Of a stretch of DNA of 64,000 bases, positions 1 through 8,721 are shown piece after piece. Position 1 is the stretch's first letter. The number at the start of each line of letters is the position of its first letter. Made by a program: the position numbers and the translations under genes. The DNA comes from Cellulomonas sp. NTE-D12 (GTDB lineage: Bacteria; Actinomycetota; Actinomycetes; Actinomycetales; Cellulomonadaceae), in the NCBI RefSeq assembly GCF_027923705.1, contig NZ_AP026442.1:744001-808000 (forward strand). Reading direction: 5' to 3'. A model generated the notes under the pieces. It saw only the letters and a program-made list of their open reading frames with translations. It ran no database searches and was not told the DNA's origin.

Positions 1-708
1 TGCCGGCCCGGCTCCCAGCCGCCGCCGCGCATCGTCGAGCGCGGCCGTCGTCTGCGCCCAGCTGGCGTCGGAGTGCCCGAAGCTCGGCAGCGCACCGTTG
101 CTGACCAGCGCGTCGACCACGCCACCGTCGCCCGGGACGCCGGCCAGCTCCGGTGCGACCGTCATGGTGACCAGGTGCCCGCCGGCGAGCTTGGCCAGCT
201 CGGTGGTCAGGTCGGCGTCCGGCGCCTGGATCAGCTCCGGGTCCTGCGCGCCGCAGCGCACGGTGGAGACGAACGGCCCCTCGAGGTGGATGCCGGCGAT
301 CTCCCCGGCGTCGGCCAGCCCCGCCAGCACCTCGACCCGCTGCCGCAACGTCTCCGGCGCAGCCGTGACCAGGGACGCGACCAGCGTCGTCGTCCCGTGG
401 GCGCGGTGCTCGCGGACCGCCACCATCGCCTCCTCGGCCGTCGCCGAGTCCGGGAAGCTCGCGCCTCCGCCGCCGTGGTCGTGCACGTCGACCAGCCCGG
501 GCAGCAGCGTGGCCGGGTTCGCGTCCGCCTCCGGGACGTCGGACCAGCCGGCCGCGGCGGCCGCCTCGGCCTCCCCGACCCAGGCGATCAGGCCGTCGCG
601 CAGCACGACGAGCCCGTCGGCGATCACCTCCGCCGGGGTGACGACGCGGCCGCGAAGGAACGTCGGTGCGCTGGGCTCGGACCGGTTCTCGGACCTGTGC
701 TCGGACAT
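1..708 (-). CDS. nagA: N-acetylglucosamine-6-phosphate deacetylase, C-terminus beyond left edge
   Basis: Cytosolic enzyme that removes the acetyl group from GlcNAc-6-phosphate after PTS uptake. Only the first 236 codons are in the window; the frame is open to base 1. Visible are the metal-site signature VDVHDHGGGG near residue 75, the HLEGPF motif and a GHSDA motif, all typical of NagA in the amidohydrolase superfamily. The ATG at 708 lies 8 bp after the mutarotase stop, so it is the last visible gene of the leftward PTS operon. No strong ribosome site is seen, which fits translational coupling. Identity is secure from the motifs and the PTS context; completeness cannot be judged. Confidence 0.93.
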   Translation of the reverse strand, partial: MSEHRSENRSEPSAPTFLRGRVVTPAEVIADGLVVLRDGLIAWVGEAEAAAAAGWSDVPEADANPATLLPGLVDVHDHGGGGASFPDSATAEEAMVAVREHRAHGTTTLVASLVTAAPETLRQRVEVLAGLADAGEIAGIHLEGPFVSTVRCGAQDPELIQAPDADLTTELAKLAGGHLVTMTVAPELAGVPGDGGVVDALVSNGALPSFGHSDASWAQTTAALDDARRRLGAGPA

Positions 709-716
709 GGCGGGTG

Positions 717-1613
717 TCAGACCTCCGTGGTGACCGTCGGGACGACGCTCGTCTCGATCGTGGTGCTGAGGGTGTGGCGCTCGCCGGGGGCGAGCTCGAT
801 GGCTGCGGGGCCGACGTTGGCCGCCTCGACGCAGAGCATGCTCGTCCAGCCGTCGTCGTCGATGTCGGCCGTGGCTCGGGCGCCGTCCTGCCAGGGGTTC
901 CACACGACGGTGCTCGCCGAGCCGCGCTTGGTCACCTGGGTCCACCGGCCGCCGGCATCGACGACCATCACCGGCTTCAGCGCGCCGGGGTAGATCCGGT
1001 CGGTCTCACCCGTCAGGCGCAGCGCGTCGGGGTCGCCGGGGCGCTCGGCGCCGTCGGCCGTCTTGTCGACGTACGGGACGTCCTCGAGGCCGGTGACCTC
1101 GGTCGTGGTGACGTCGGTGACGGCGAGGTAGGTGTGCAGCGCCTCCTCGTAGCGGAACGGCTGGTCGCCGGTGTTGGTCACCTCGAGCGCGACCGTCAGC
1201 CGCGCGCCGACCACCACCGTGCACACCGCCTCGAAGGGGTGCGGCCAGGCGGAGGACCGCGTCTGGTCCGAGTCGCGCAGCGACAGGCGGACCGTGACGT
1301 CGGCGCCGTCGCCCTCCGCACCGTCCAGCGTCCACAGGGCGGTGCGGGCGAACCCGTGCCGCGGCGCGTCCGGATGGTCGGCCAGCGGGCCGAACCACGG
1401 GAAGCAGACGGGGATGCCACCGCGGATCGCCGAGTCGGGGGTGAATCGGCTCAGCGAGCTCATCCAGAGGGCGGGCGGCTGACCGTGCCGTCCCCAGGCC
1501 GTGACGTGGGCGCCGTGCAACGAGATCACGGCCCAGCCGTCGGGTCCGTCGACGTGCAGCATCGGCAGCGGGCCGCTGGCGTCGAGCCGGACGGATGCAG
1601 GGAGGGTGGTCAT
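717..1613 (-). CDS. D-hexose-6-phosphate mutarotase (aldose-1-epimerase family, YeaD-like)
   Basis: 298 aa. Predicted to interconvert the alpha and beta anomers of a hexose-6-phosphate in the cytosol. The fold is recognisable from GGIPVCFPWFGPL near residue 65, PRHGFAR (the conserved His), YEEALHTYL and CVEAANVGP (the catalytic Glu region near the C-terminus), which match the YeaD branch rather than GalM. The ATG at 1613 overlaps the stop of the upstream HAD gene as ATGA. In this operon it would supply the right anomer of the sugar phosphate delivered by the PTS; the exact sugar is inferred from nagA and the dre sites. Confidence 0.9.
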   Translation of the reverse strand: MTTLPASVRLDASGPLPMLHVDGPDGWAVISLHGAHVTAWGRHGQPPALWMSSLSRFTPDSAIRGGIPVCFPWFGPLADHPDAPRHGFARTALWTLDGAEGDGADVTVRLSLRDSDQTRSSAWPHPFEAVCTVVVGARLTVALEVTNTGDQPFRYEEALHTYLAVTDVTTTEVTGLEDVPYVDKTADGAERPGDPDALRLTGETDRIYPGALKPVMVVDAGGRWTQVTKRGSASTVVWNPWQDGARATADIDDDGWTSMLCVEAANVGPAAIELAPGERHTLSTTIETSVVPTVTTEV

Positions 1614-2341
1614 GCGCTGGGCTCCTCGGTCGGGATGCGGGCGACGGCGTCGGCCAGCCCCGTGAGGTCGGGGACGGTCTGGTCGGCGCCGGCGGCCCGC
1701 AGGTGCTCGGACGGATGGCCCGTGGTCACCCCGATCACCAGGCCGACTCCAGCCTGCCGCGCCGAGGCGATGCCCGCAGGGGTGTCCTCGACCGCCACCA
1801 GCCCGGCCGGGTCGAGGCCCAGCAGCTGCGCGCCGCGGCGGAACGGTTCCGGGTCCGGCTTGCCGCTGGCGCAGTCCTCGGCCGTGACCAGACCGATGCC
1901 GGTCGGGTCGACCTCCAGCCACTCCAGCGCCGCGAGCGTCCAGTCGCGCCCGGCGGACGTGACGACGGCGACGGGGACACCACGGGACACGCAGGCCGTG
2001 AGCAGCCGGGCGGCGCCGGGGACCGCCTGGGGCTGGACGTCGAGCGTCGCGAGCACGTCGAGCACGTCCTGCCGCAGCCGCTCCGGGTCCTCGTCGCCCC
2101 ACGGCCCGGCCAGGCTGGCGAACACCTCGTGCGCGCGGCGGCCGGCGAAGGCGCGAACGACGACGTCGTCGACCTGCCAGCCGCGGCTCGCGAAGTACAA
2201 CCGGTACGCCTGCTGGTTGGCCGCCTCGGTCAGCACCAGCGTGCCGTCGAGGTCGACCAGCAGACCCGCCTGCGGTCCCGCCAGCCAGGCTGCGAGCCCG
2301 GCTGCGAGCCCCGAGGTGGCCGGCTCTCGGCTCAGCTCCAC
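1610..2341 (-). CDS. HAD-IA family sugar-phosphate phosphatase or phosphoglucomutase-like protein
   Basis: 243 aa, GTG start. All four HAD motifs are present: DLDGTLV with D30 and D32, VVTSAGRD (motif II), GKPDPEPF (motif III Lys) and VAVEDTPAGI (motif IV). The first 26 residues are a non-conserved extension with a GLAAGLAAW internal repeat. The GTG lies inside the last codons of the EIIA gene (10 bp overlap) without its own ribosome site, so it is probably translated by coupling. The family includes YfbT-like sugar phosphatases and beta-phosphoglucomutase; the substrate is not readable from sequence. A role in dephosphorylating PTS-imported sugar phosphate to limit sugar-phosphate stress is an inference. 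Confidence 0.85.
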   Translation of the reverse strand: MELSREPATSGLAAGLAAWLAGPQAGLLVDLDGTLVLTEAANQQAYRLYFASRGWQVDDVVVRAFAGRRAHEVFASLAGPWGDEDPERLRQDVLDVLATLDVQPQAVPGAARLLTACVSRGVPVAVVTSAGRDWTLAALEWLEVDPTGIGLVTAEDCASGKPDPEPFRRGAQLLGLDPAGLVAVEDTPAGIASARQAGVGLVIGVTTGHPSEHLRAAGADQTVPDLTGLADAVARIPTEEPSA

Positions 2342-2796
2342 TCGAACAGCGCCGCCCCGGAGCGGATGTCGGCCCCCGCGGTAACCAGCTCGGTCAGCTG
2401 CTCACGCTTCGCGTCGAGCGCCACCACCGGGCACATCGGCGACCGCCCGCCGGCCTCCACCTCGGCCGGGTTCCAGCTGACCACCACGTCACCGGCCTTC
2501 ACCACGTCGCCCTCCTTGGCGTGCAGCGTGAAGCCGGCGCCGCCCAGCTGGACGGTGTCCAGCCCGAGGTGCACCAGCGCCGAGTGCTGCGCGTCCGCGG
2601 TGACGACGAAGGCGTGGGCGTGCAGCTTGACGATCGTGCCGTCGATCGGCGCGATCGCGTCGACCACCCCGTCCCGCACCGGGTCGATCGCCAGGCCGGG
2701 CCCGACGAGCTCGCCGCCGAACACCGGGTCCGGCACGTCCGCCATCGCCCGCACCACGCCGCTGACCGGTGCGAGCACCGTCAGGGGCTCCGACAT
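2332..2796 (-). CDS. PTS EIIA component, glucose family (stand-alone)
   Basis: 154 aa, a single EIIA(Glc)-type domain. HAHAF (His61) and ALVHLGLDTV (His76, the expected phosphorylation site) match the two active-site histidines of Crr. It accepts phosphate from HPr and passes it to an EIIB partner. Its ATG overlaps the stop of the upstream EIIB gene by one base (TGATG). The domains are on separate polypeptides, unlike the EIICBA fusion of enteric NagE. Confidence 0.92.
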   Translation of the reverse strand: MSEPLTVLAPVSGVVRAMADVPDPVFGGELVGPGLAIDPVRDGVVDAIAPIDGTIVKLHAHAFVVTADAQHSALVHLGLDTVQLGGAGFTLHAKEGDVVKAGDVVVSWNPAEVEAGGRSPMCPVVALDAKREQLTELVTAGADIRSGAALFEWS

Positions 2797-3026
2797 CAGC
2801 GCAGGTCCCCGATCTCGGAGGCGAGCGTGTCCGCCTCGGGGCCGACGACCACCTGCACCGCGTTGCCGGACCGCACCACGCCGTAGCTGCCGTTGGCCTT
2901 CAGCGCCGCCTCGTCGACCAGGGACGGGTCGACCACCTCGACGCGCAGCCGGGTGATGCACGGCTCCAGCTCGACGAGGTTGTCCGCCCCGCCGAGCGCC
3001 GCGAGGATGTTCTCCGCCTTGCTCAT
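2796..3026 (-). CDS. PTS EIIB component, glucose/GlcNAc family, copy 1
   Basis: 76 aa, a complete stand-alone EIIB domain. The phosphorylated cysteine is Cys23 in LEPCITRLRV. The ATG at 3026 has a clear AAGGAG ribosome site 6 bp upstream, giving this gene its own initiation signal, unlike most of the operon. It phosphorylates the sugar bound by the membrane EIIC. A second EIIB gene lies 62 bp upstream. Confidence 0.93.
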   Translation of the reverse strand: MSKAENILAALGGADNLVELEPCITRLRVEVVDPSLVDEAALKANGSYGVVRSGNAVQVVVGPEADTLASEIGDLR

Positions 3027-3088
3027 CTCGATCTCCTTGCTGACCGACTTGCTGGTGACCACGGCCGTGGGCCGCCTGTCCGGACTGT

Positions 3089-3364
3089 TCAGAGCAGCTC
3101 TTCGAGGTCCGACGCGATGATGTCGACGTTGGGCCCCATCACCACCTGCACCACGTGGCCGGAGATCATCACGCCGTGCGCGCCGGCCGCGCGCAGCGCC
3201 TTGACGTCCACGGCCGCGGTCTCGTGCACCTCCGACCGCAGGCGGGTGGTGCAGGGCTCGATCTCGATGATGTTGCCCACCCCGCCGAGCGCCGCGAGGA
3301 TCTCCGCCGCCTGCGCCCGTTCGCCGTACCGCTGGTCGTCCGTGCCCACACTGCCCTCGCTCAT
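3089..3364 (-). CDS. PTS EIIB component, glucose/GlcNAc family, copy 2
   Basis: 91 aa. The EIIB domain has its phospho-Cys at Cys38 (IEPCTTRLRS), preceded by a 20-residue polar extension that copy 1 lacks. The ATG overlaps the regulator stop as ATGA. The core resembles copy 1 (ILAALGG, EPC-TRLR-EV, VQVV-GP) but has clearly diverged, so this is not a recent duplication. It may serve the EIIC here or another EIIC elsewhere; sequence alone does not decide. Confidence 0.92.
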   Translation of the reverse strand: MSEGSVGTDDQRYGERAQAAEILAALGGVGNIIEIEPCTTRLRSEVHETAAVDVKALRAAGAHGVMISGHVVQVVMGPNVDIIASDLEELL

Positions 3365-4137
3365 GACAGGACCTCCGCCGTCGCAGGTTGTGCCGCTCGC
3401 TCCGCCGCGCCGCGCTTGGGGGTGAGCGCGGGCTTCGGTGCACGCAGCGGCACCCAGAGCACGTAGCGGTCGGCCCGGTAGGTCGACCGTGAGTACACGC
3501 AGGCCGTCTCGCCCGCGAAGGTCCGTCGGGTCACCCGCAGCACCGCGCGGCCGGTCGGCACGCCGAGCAGCTCGGCGTCGCCCGTGTCGACCTCCGCCGC
3601 CGAGACGACGTCCTCGCCCCAGTCCGGCTCGAGGCCGCGGCGGCGCAGCTCGCCGTAGATGCTCTCCGGCAGGGGGCCGTCGAAGAAGCCGGGCACCAGC
3701 TGGCACGGCAGCCACGACTGCTCGATCGCCATCGGCTCGCCGTCGGCCAGGCGCACCCGGTGCAGGGAGAACACGCGCTCACCCGGCAGGATGTCGAGGG
3801 CGTCGGCGATGTCCGGCGTGGCGGCGACCACCTCGGCGGACAGCACCTTCGACGCCGGCTCCATGCCGCGTCGCTGCATCTCCTCGCCGAAGGACGCCAG
3901 CCGCACCTCGAGGTCGACCTTGGTGGGGGCGACGAACGTGCCACGACCCTGCTCCCGGGCCAGCAGACCCTCGACGACGAGCGCGTCGACGGCCTGCCGC
4001 ACGGTCATGCGCGAGACGCCGAACTGGTCGCACAGGATGCGCTCGGACGGGATGGCGTCACCCGGTGCGAGCTCGTGGGTGACCAGGGAGCGCAGGTAGT
4101 CGCGCACCCGCACGTACTTCAGAACGGAGCGACCCAC
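3361..4137 (-). CDS. GntR/HutC-family regulator with UTRA domain (DasR/NagR type)
   Basis: 258 aa, GTG start. The N-terminal winged helix (about 5-72) contains PSERILCDQFGVSRMTVRQA and the GRGTFVA end motif; the C-terminal UTRA ligand domain spans about 85-230. DasR and NagR of this family bind glucosamine-6-P or GlcNAc-6-P and recognise dre sites. Three dre-like palindromes lie between this gene and EIIC, and a fourth precedes ptsH, so autoregulation and control of the whole locus are likely. It is the first gene of the leftward operon. Confidence 0.9.
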   Translation of the reverse strand: MGRSVLKYVRVRDYLRSLVTHELAPGDAIPSERILCDQFGVSRMTVRQAVDALVVEGLLAREQGRGTFVAPTKVDLEVRLASFGEEMQRRGMEPASKVLSAEVVAATPDIADALDILPGERVFSLHRVRLADGEPMAIEQSWLPCQLVPGFFDGPLPESIYGELRRRGLEPDWGEDVVSAAEVDTGDAELLGVPTGRAVLRVTRRTFAGETACVYSRSTYRADRYVLWVPLRAPKPALTPKRGAAERAAQPATAEVLS

Positions 4138-4155
4138 CCTCGTCCCCTCGTCGCG

Positions 4156-4171
4156 ACTGGTCTGGACGGTG
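4156..4171. promoter_or_regulatory. dre-like operator 1 (DasR/NagR type)
   Basis: ACTGGTCTGGACGGTG matches the left arm and centre of the known dre consensus (ACTGGTCTAGACCACT); the right arm is degenerate. It starts 19 bp upstream of the regulator GTG, well placed for autorepression. Confidence 0.65.
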
Positions 4172-4224
4172 CGAAGCCTGCCGCTCTTGACACCGTGCGC
4201 GCCATTCCATCATGGTTGCGGGCA

Positions 4225-4240
4225 ACTGGTCCAGACATCT
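4225..4240. promoter_or_regulatory. dre-like operator 2
   Basis: ACTGGTCCAGACATCT has the ACTGGTC arm and GAC centre of the dre consensus. It lies in the divergent regulator/EIIC promoter region, 21 bp centre to centre from operator 3, which puts both on the same face of the helix. Confidence 0.72.
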
Positions 4241-4245
4241 AGCGC

Positions 4246-4261
4246 ACTAGTCCGGACGAGT
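4246..4261. promoter_or_regulatory. dre-like operator 3
   Basis: ACTAGTCCGGACGAGT is a near-palindrome of the dre type. With operator 2 it forms a pair in front of EIIC, about 115-150 bp before its ATG. Confidence 0.7.
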
Positions 4262-4376
4262 GTCCCGTCGCCGACGACGGACCGCCGGCGCGACCGGCCA
4301 CCCGCACAGCCACACGCACGGCCACACGCAACGACATGCACACGATGACGAGCACACGACGAGGAGTGCACCTGTC

Positions 4377-5720
<1,344 letters not shown>

Positions 5721-5740
5721 CGAGGGCCGCCACAGACGAA

Positions 5741-5773
5741 CGCCCGGCCGGGGACCGCTGCCCCGGCCGGGCG
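5741..5773. terminator. Bidirectional hairpin terminator between EIIC and ptsH
   Basis: A perfect 13-bp stem (CGCCCGGCCGGGG with its complement) and 7-nt loop lie between the convergent ends of EIIC and ptsH. There is no T-run, as usual at this GC content. Confidence 0.8.
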
Positions 5774-5794
5774 TCGTCGTGCGGGGTGCACCGG

Positions 5795-6055
5795 TCAGCC
5801 GGCGGACTCCAGGTACTGCACCAGCGCGTCGAGCGACGCATCGGCAGCTGCATCGTCGCTGGCCAGGATCACCTCGTCCCCGGGGCCTGCGCCCAGGCCC
5901 ATCACGCTGAGGATGCTCGAGGCCGGCACGGGGTCGCCGTCGGCCTTGCGGATGGTGACCGCGACCGGCTGCTGCGCCGCGAGGTTGACGAACAGGGCGG
6001 CGGGACGGGCGTGGAGGCCTTCGGCGATGGCGACGACGGCACGGCGTTCGGGCAT
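5795..6055 (-). CDS. ptsH: Phosphocarrier protein HPr
   Basis: 86 aa cytosolic PTS phosphocarrier. EGLHARPA places the phosphorylated histidine exactly at His15 and VPASSIL places Ser46, matching canonical HPr numbering. This and the GGAGG 5 bp upstream support the ATG at 6055 over the in-frame GTG at 6061. A perfect dre palindrome sits about 40 bp upstream. No ptsI (enzyme I) is present in the window. Confidence 0.95.
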   Translation of the reverse strand: MPERRAVVAIAEGLHARPAALFVNLAAQQPVAVTIRKADGDPVPASSILSVMGLGAGPGDEVILASDDAAADASLDALVQYLESAG

Positions 6056-6095
6056 GGGCACCTCCGTTGGTGTGGTCCGGCGACGCGCCGGTGCG

Positions 6096-6111
6096 AGTGG
6101 TCTAGACCACC
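6096..6111. promoter_or_regulatory. dre operator 4, upstream of ptsH
   Basis: AGTGGTCTAGACCACC contains the perfect 14-bp palindrome GTGGTCTAGACCAC (6097-6110), the best dre match in the window. Its position 41 bp before the HPr start suggests that general PTS capacity is controlled by amino-sugar signals. Confidence 0.82.
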
Positions 6112-6203
6112 ATAACGGACGGTGTCGCGGGTGACCACCGCGGGCTGACCACCTGGTCGGGCCCGCCGGGCGCGCTGTCGGTGGTGGCGCCTACGGTCGC
6201 GCC

Positions 6204-6506
6204 ATGGTCTTCGCCAACGCAGGCACTCTCGGCACCGTCCCTGGCAGGCGCGACGAGCTGGTCGCTCACCTCACCCGGCGCAGCGATGCACTGGCTTCGC
6301 TCGGCTGCCTGCTCTACGAGGTGGGCGTGAACGACCAGGACCCGGACACCGTGTTCGTCGTCGAGCTCTGGGAGAGCGCCGCGGCGCACCGGGCGTCTCT
6401 GGAGCAGCCGGACGTCCAGGCGTCCATCGCCGCGGCGCGGCCGCTGCTCTCCGGGCAGTTCGGCGGCTTCGGGTTCGACGTCGTCGGCTCGCCTTTGCAC
6501 GACTGA
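6204..6506 (+). CDS. Antibiotic-biosynthesis monooxygenase (ABM) domain protein, putative quinol monooxygenase
   Basis: 100 aa, a single ferredoxin-like ABM domain. Typical features are the N-terminal GTVPGRRDELVAHL, CLLYEVGVNDQDPDTVFVVELWES and AHRASLEQPDVQ. Relatives act without cofactors on quinols or are heme/redox helpers; the substrate is unknown. It stands alone between ptsH and the next gene, with no visible operon partner. Confidence 0.8.
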   Translation: MVFANAGTLGTVPGRRDELVAHLTRRSDALASLGCLLYEVGVNDQDPDTVFVVELWESAAAHRASLEQPDVQASIAAARPLLSGQFGGFGFDVVGSPLHD

Positions 6507-6528
6507 CGCCCACCCGGTCGATCCAGGG

Positions 6529-6990
6529 TCAGTACTCGCCCTTGATGACGAAGAACGAGCCGCGGATGGTGCCCGCCAGCTTCGACCGCTGCCGCGCGAA
6601 CTTGAACGCCGACAGCTCCTCGGGCACGTCCATGCCGTCGGACAGCTTGAAGCCGACAGCGCGCTTGCCGGCGTCCGCGACGGTCCACAGCACGTTGATG
6701 GACAGCCCCGACTCGTAGAAGACGTACGTCCAGCGGACGCCCTCGACCTCGAAGTCGGTGGCCTCGAGGGCGGGGGAGGCGATCACGATGCCGCGCTCGT
6801 CGGCCAGGATCCGTGCGACCCGCTCGACGGCGTCGTGCGCCTCGGCGGCGGGCTCGACGGTGAACACGTGCTGGTACTTGTTCCGGAAGTACCGCGCCTC
6901 GTTGGCGCGCAGCCCGGCGAGCGCGTCCGCCACCGGGGACGACTCGAGGCCGACGGTGGAGACGTTCTCGAAGTCGACGACGTACGGCAC
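6529..6990 (-). CDS. Conserved hypothetical protein
   Basis: 153 aa, no signal peptide or membrane segment, soluble and acidic. The GTG start is supported by GGAGG 5 bp upstream; an earlier in-frame start would add a basic, non-conserved stretch. Visible landmarks are the tract VDFENVSTVGLESSPVADAL, YFRNKYQHVFTVEP and a C-terminal SKLAGTIRGSFFVIKGEY. I do not recognise the family and assign no function. It converges with the ABM gene, with only 22 bp between the stops. Confidence 0.72.
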   Translation of the reverse strand: MPYVVDFENVSTVGLESSPVADALAGLRANEARYFRNKYQHVFTVEPAAEAHDAVERVARILADERGIVIASPALEATDFEVEGVRWTYVFYESGLSINVLWTVADAGKRAVGFKLSDGMDVPEELSAFKFARQRSKLAGTIRGSFFVIKGEY

Positions 6991-7078
6991 GGGTACCTCC
7001 GGTGGTGCTAGCGGTGAGGGCAGCCTAACGACCGCCGTACCGCCGGGGTGCCGAGCGCGCGGGCGCACCCGGAGGCCG

Positions 7079-7915
7079 TCACGCCATTCCGTAGCCCTCG
7101 CGGGGCACCGTGAGCGGCGCCGGGGCGACCGGCGCGGCGGGGCGCCGGCGGTGGGCGACGTGGACGAACCACAGCAGCACCGCCACGCCGGCCGTGGCGA
7201 TCACCAGGTGGACGGTCACGGACGTCGAGCCGTCCCAGGTGGCCTGCAGCAGGACGGCGGCGACGAACGTGCCGACGAACGCCAGCACGGCACGCCCGCG
7301 GCGGGGCGCCGACGGGATGCGCCACAGCATCGCCACCACCATGCCGGTCCAGGCGATGTGGCAGGCCGGTGCCAGCAGGCCGCGCAGCAGCAGGGTGCTG
7401 TCCACCGCCGCGATGCTCCGGGCGGCGAGCAGCGTCTGGAACCCGTACCCCATCGTCTCCAGGGTGGCGAAGCCCATCCCCGACGCGATGCCGATCACCA
7501 CGCCGTGGCGCGGGTCGTGGGGTCGCACGACGAGGAACACGAGGAAGGGCACGAGCAGCTTGGCCGACTCCTCGGCCAGCCCGACCGTGGTCATCGGCAC
7601 GGTGCCGAGCCGCCGCAGGGCGCTGTACTCCAGGATCCCGGCGGTGACGGTGCCCGCGAGACCGCCGACGATTGCGACGAACGTCACCAGCGGGACGCGC
7701 ACAGGTGGTACGCGACCGCCCTCGACGGCGAACACCAGCACGCTGATCGGCACCGTGATGGCGCCGATCAGCAGGAGCGACGGGAAGAAGTTGATGTTCT
7801 GGGTGGCGACCATGGTGCGCAGCACGATCACGTAGGCCACGACGCCCAGCACCAGGATGGCCAGCCACGACCAGCGGCGCAGCGCCGGCGGCGCGGTCCA
7901 GCCGCCGGTGGTCAT
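7079..7915 (-). CDS. PrsW-family intramembrane metalloprotease
   Basis: 278 aa polytopic membrane protein (about eight hydrophobic segments). It carries the PrsW-family signatures: EESAK at 115-119, FATLETMGYG at 149-158 and the conserved His186 in ACHIAWTG. PrsW of Bacillus cleaves an anti-sigma factor; the target here is unknown. The ATG at 7915 has GGAGG about 11 bp upstream; the frame remains open further upstream but without a credible start. No anti-sigma gene is adjacent. Confidence 0.85.
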   Translation of the reverse strand: MTTGGWTAPPALRRWSWLAILVLGVVAYVIVLRTMVATQNINFFPSLLLIGAITVPISVLVFAVEGGRVPPVRVPLVTFVAIVGGLAGTVTAGILEYSALRRLGTVPMTTVGLAEESAKLLVPFLVFLVVRPHDPRHGVVIGIASGMGFATLETMGYGFQTLLAARSIAAVDSTLLLRGLLAPACHIAWTGMVVAMLWRIPSAPRRGRAVLAFVGTFVAAVLLQATWDGSTSVTVHLVIATAGVAVLLWFVHVAHRRRPAAPVAPAPLTVPREGYGMA

Positions 7916-8070
7916 CGGGGTGCGGCCCTCCAGCGGGACAGGGGCGATCCGGTCGTCGTCCGGTGCGGCCACGTCGTCCTCCAGTCGATCGACCGGTGCT
8001 CCTGCGTCGAGCGTGGTGACCCGGACGTCGGACGGCAAGCGCTGGCCTGCACAGCGCCCGCGACAGTCGC

Positions 8071-8655
8071 TCACCCGGTGGCGTAGGCGAGCTCGAGGTG
8101 GTCGTGGTGGTCGCCCCAGGTGAGGTCGAGCGACCAGCAGCCGGGGGCGGGCAGGTCGATGGTGGACGGTCCCAGACCGCCCTCGACCGCGCGGGTGGCC
8201 GTCATTCCGGTGGCCGTCAGGGTGGCGCGGATCTGCAGGGGTGTCCCGACGGGGGAGGCCACCCGGGGGACCCAGAGGATCTTGTTGTTCCGACCGGCCA
8301 CCGGCGGGGCCACCAGCGGGTCGTGGGTCGCCCACAGGATCGCGACGATGTCCCCGGCGTCACTGAGCACGTACGGCACGGGGACGTCGGGCGGGGTGAA
8401 GCCGCCCCGCGCCCAGGTGGGCAGCGGCACCGGGGAGTAGTCGGTGCGGCAGCCGGCGTCGGACGGAACGGCTGACGCCGCGGCGGACGGCGCGCCGGCG
8501 CTGCCCGCCGACGGTGCCGAGGTCGCGGTCGAGGAACCGGCCGGCGGCGTCGGGGACGAGGTGGAGCCGCCGGCGGTGCAGCCGGCGAGCAGGAGCCCGC
8601 CCACCAGCAGGCTCGGCAGGAGACTGGACAGGACCACGGACGTCGGCCGTCCCAT
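8071..8655 (-). CDS. Putative lipoprotein, function unknown
   Basis: 194 aa. The N-terminus is a lipoprotein signal peptide ending in LLLAGC, with the lipidated Cys near residue 26, followed by a 45-residue Ser/Pro/Ala/Thr-rich linker and a beta-rich extracytoplasmic domain (residues 75-194) ending in a HHDHLE stretch. No catalytic motif is recognised. It is 155 bp upstream of the PrsW gene on the same strand and could be co-transcribed. Confidence 0.75.
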   Translation of the reverse strand: MGRPTSVVLSSLLPSLLVGGLLLAGCTAGGSTSSPTPPAGSSTATSAPSAGSAGAPSAAASAVPSDAGCRTDYSPVPLPTWARGGFTPPDVPVPYVLSDAGDIVAILWATHDPLVAPPVAGRNNKILWVPRVASPVGTPLQIRATLTATGMTATRAVEGGLGPSTIDLPAPGCWSLDLTWGDHHDHLELAYATG

Positions 8656-8721
8656 GACGGGAGGCTACGTCCGTCCCGTCCGGATCTCGATGGGCAGAGC
8701 ACGCGCGGGGCGCTGCCCGGA

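Noticed and set aside
6056..6061. GTG at 6061 as the HPr start
   Set aside because: GGAGG would abut the GTG; starting at ATG 6055 gives proper spacing and places the active histidine at position 15.
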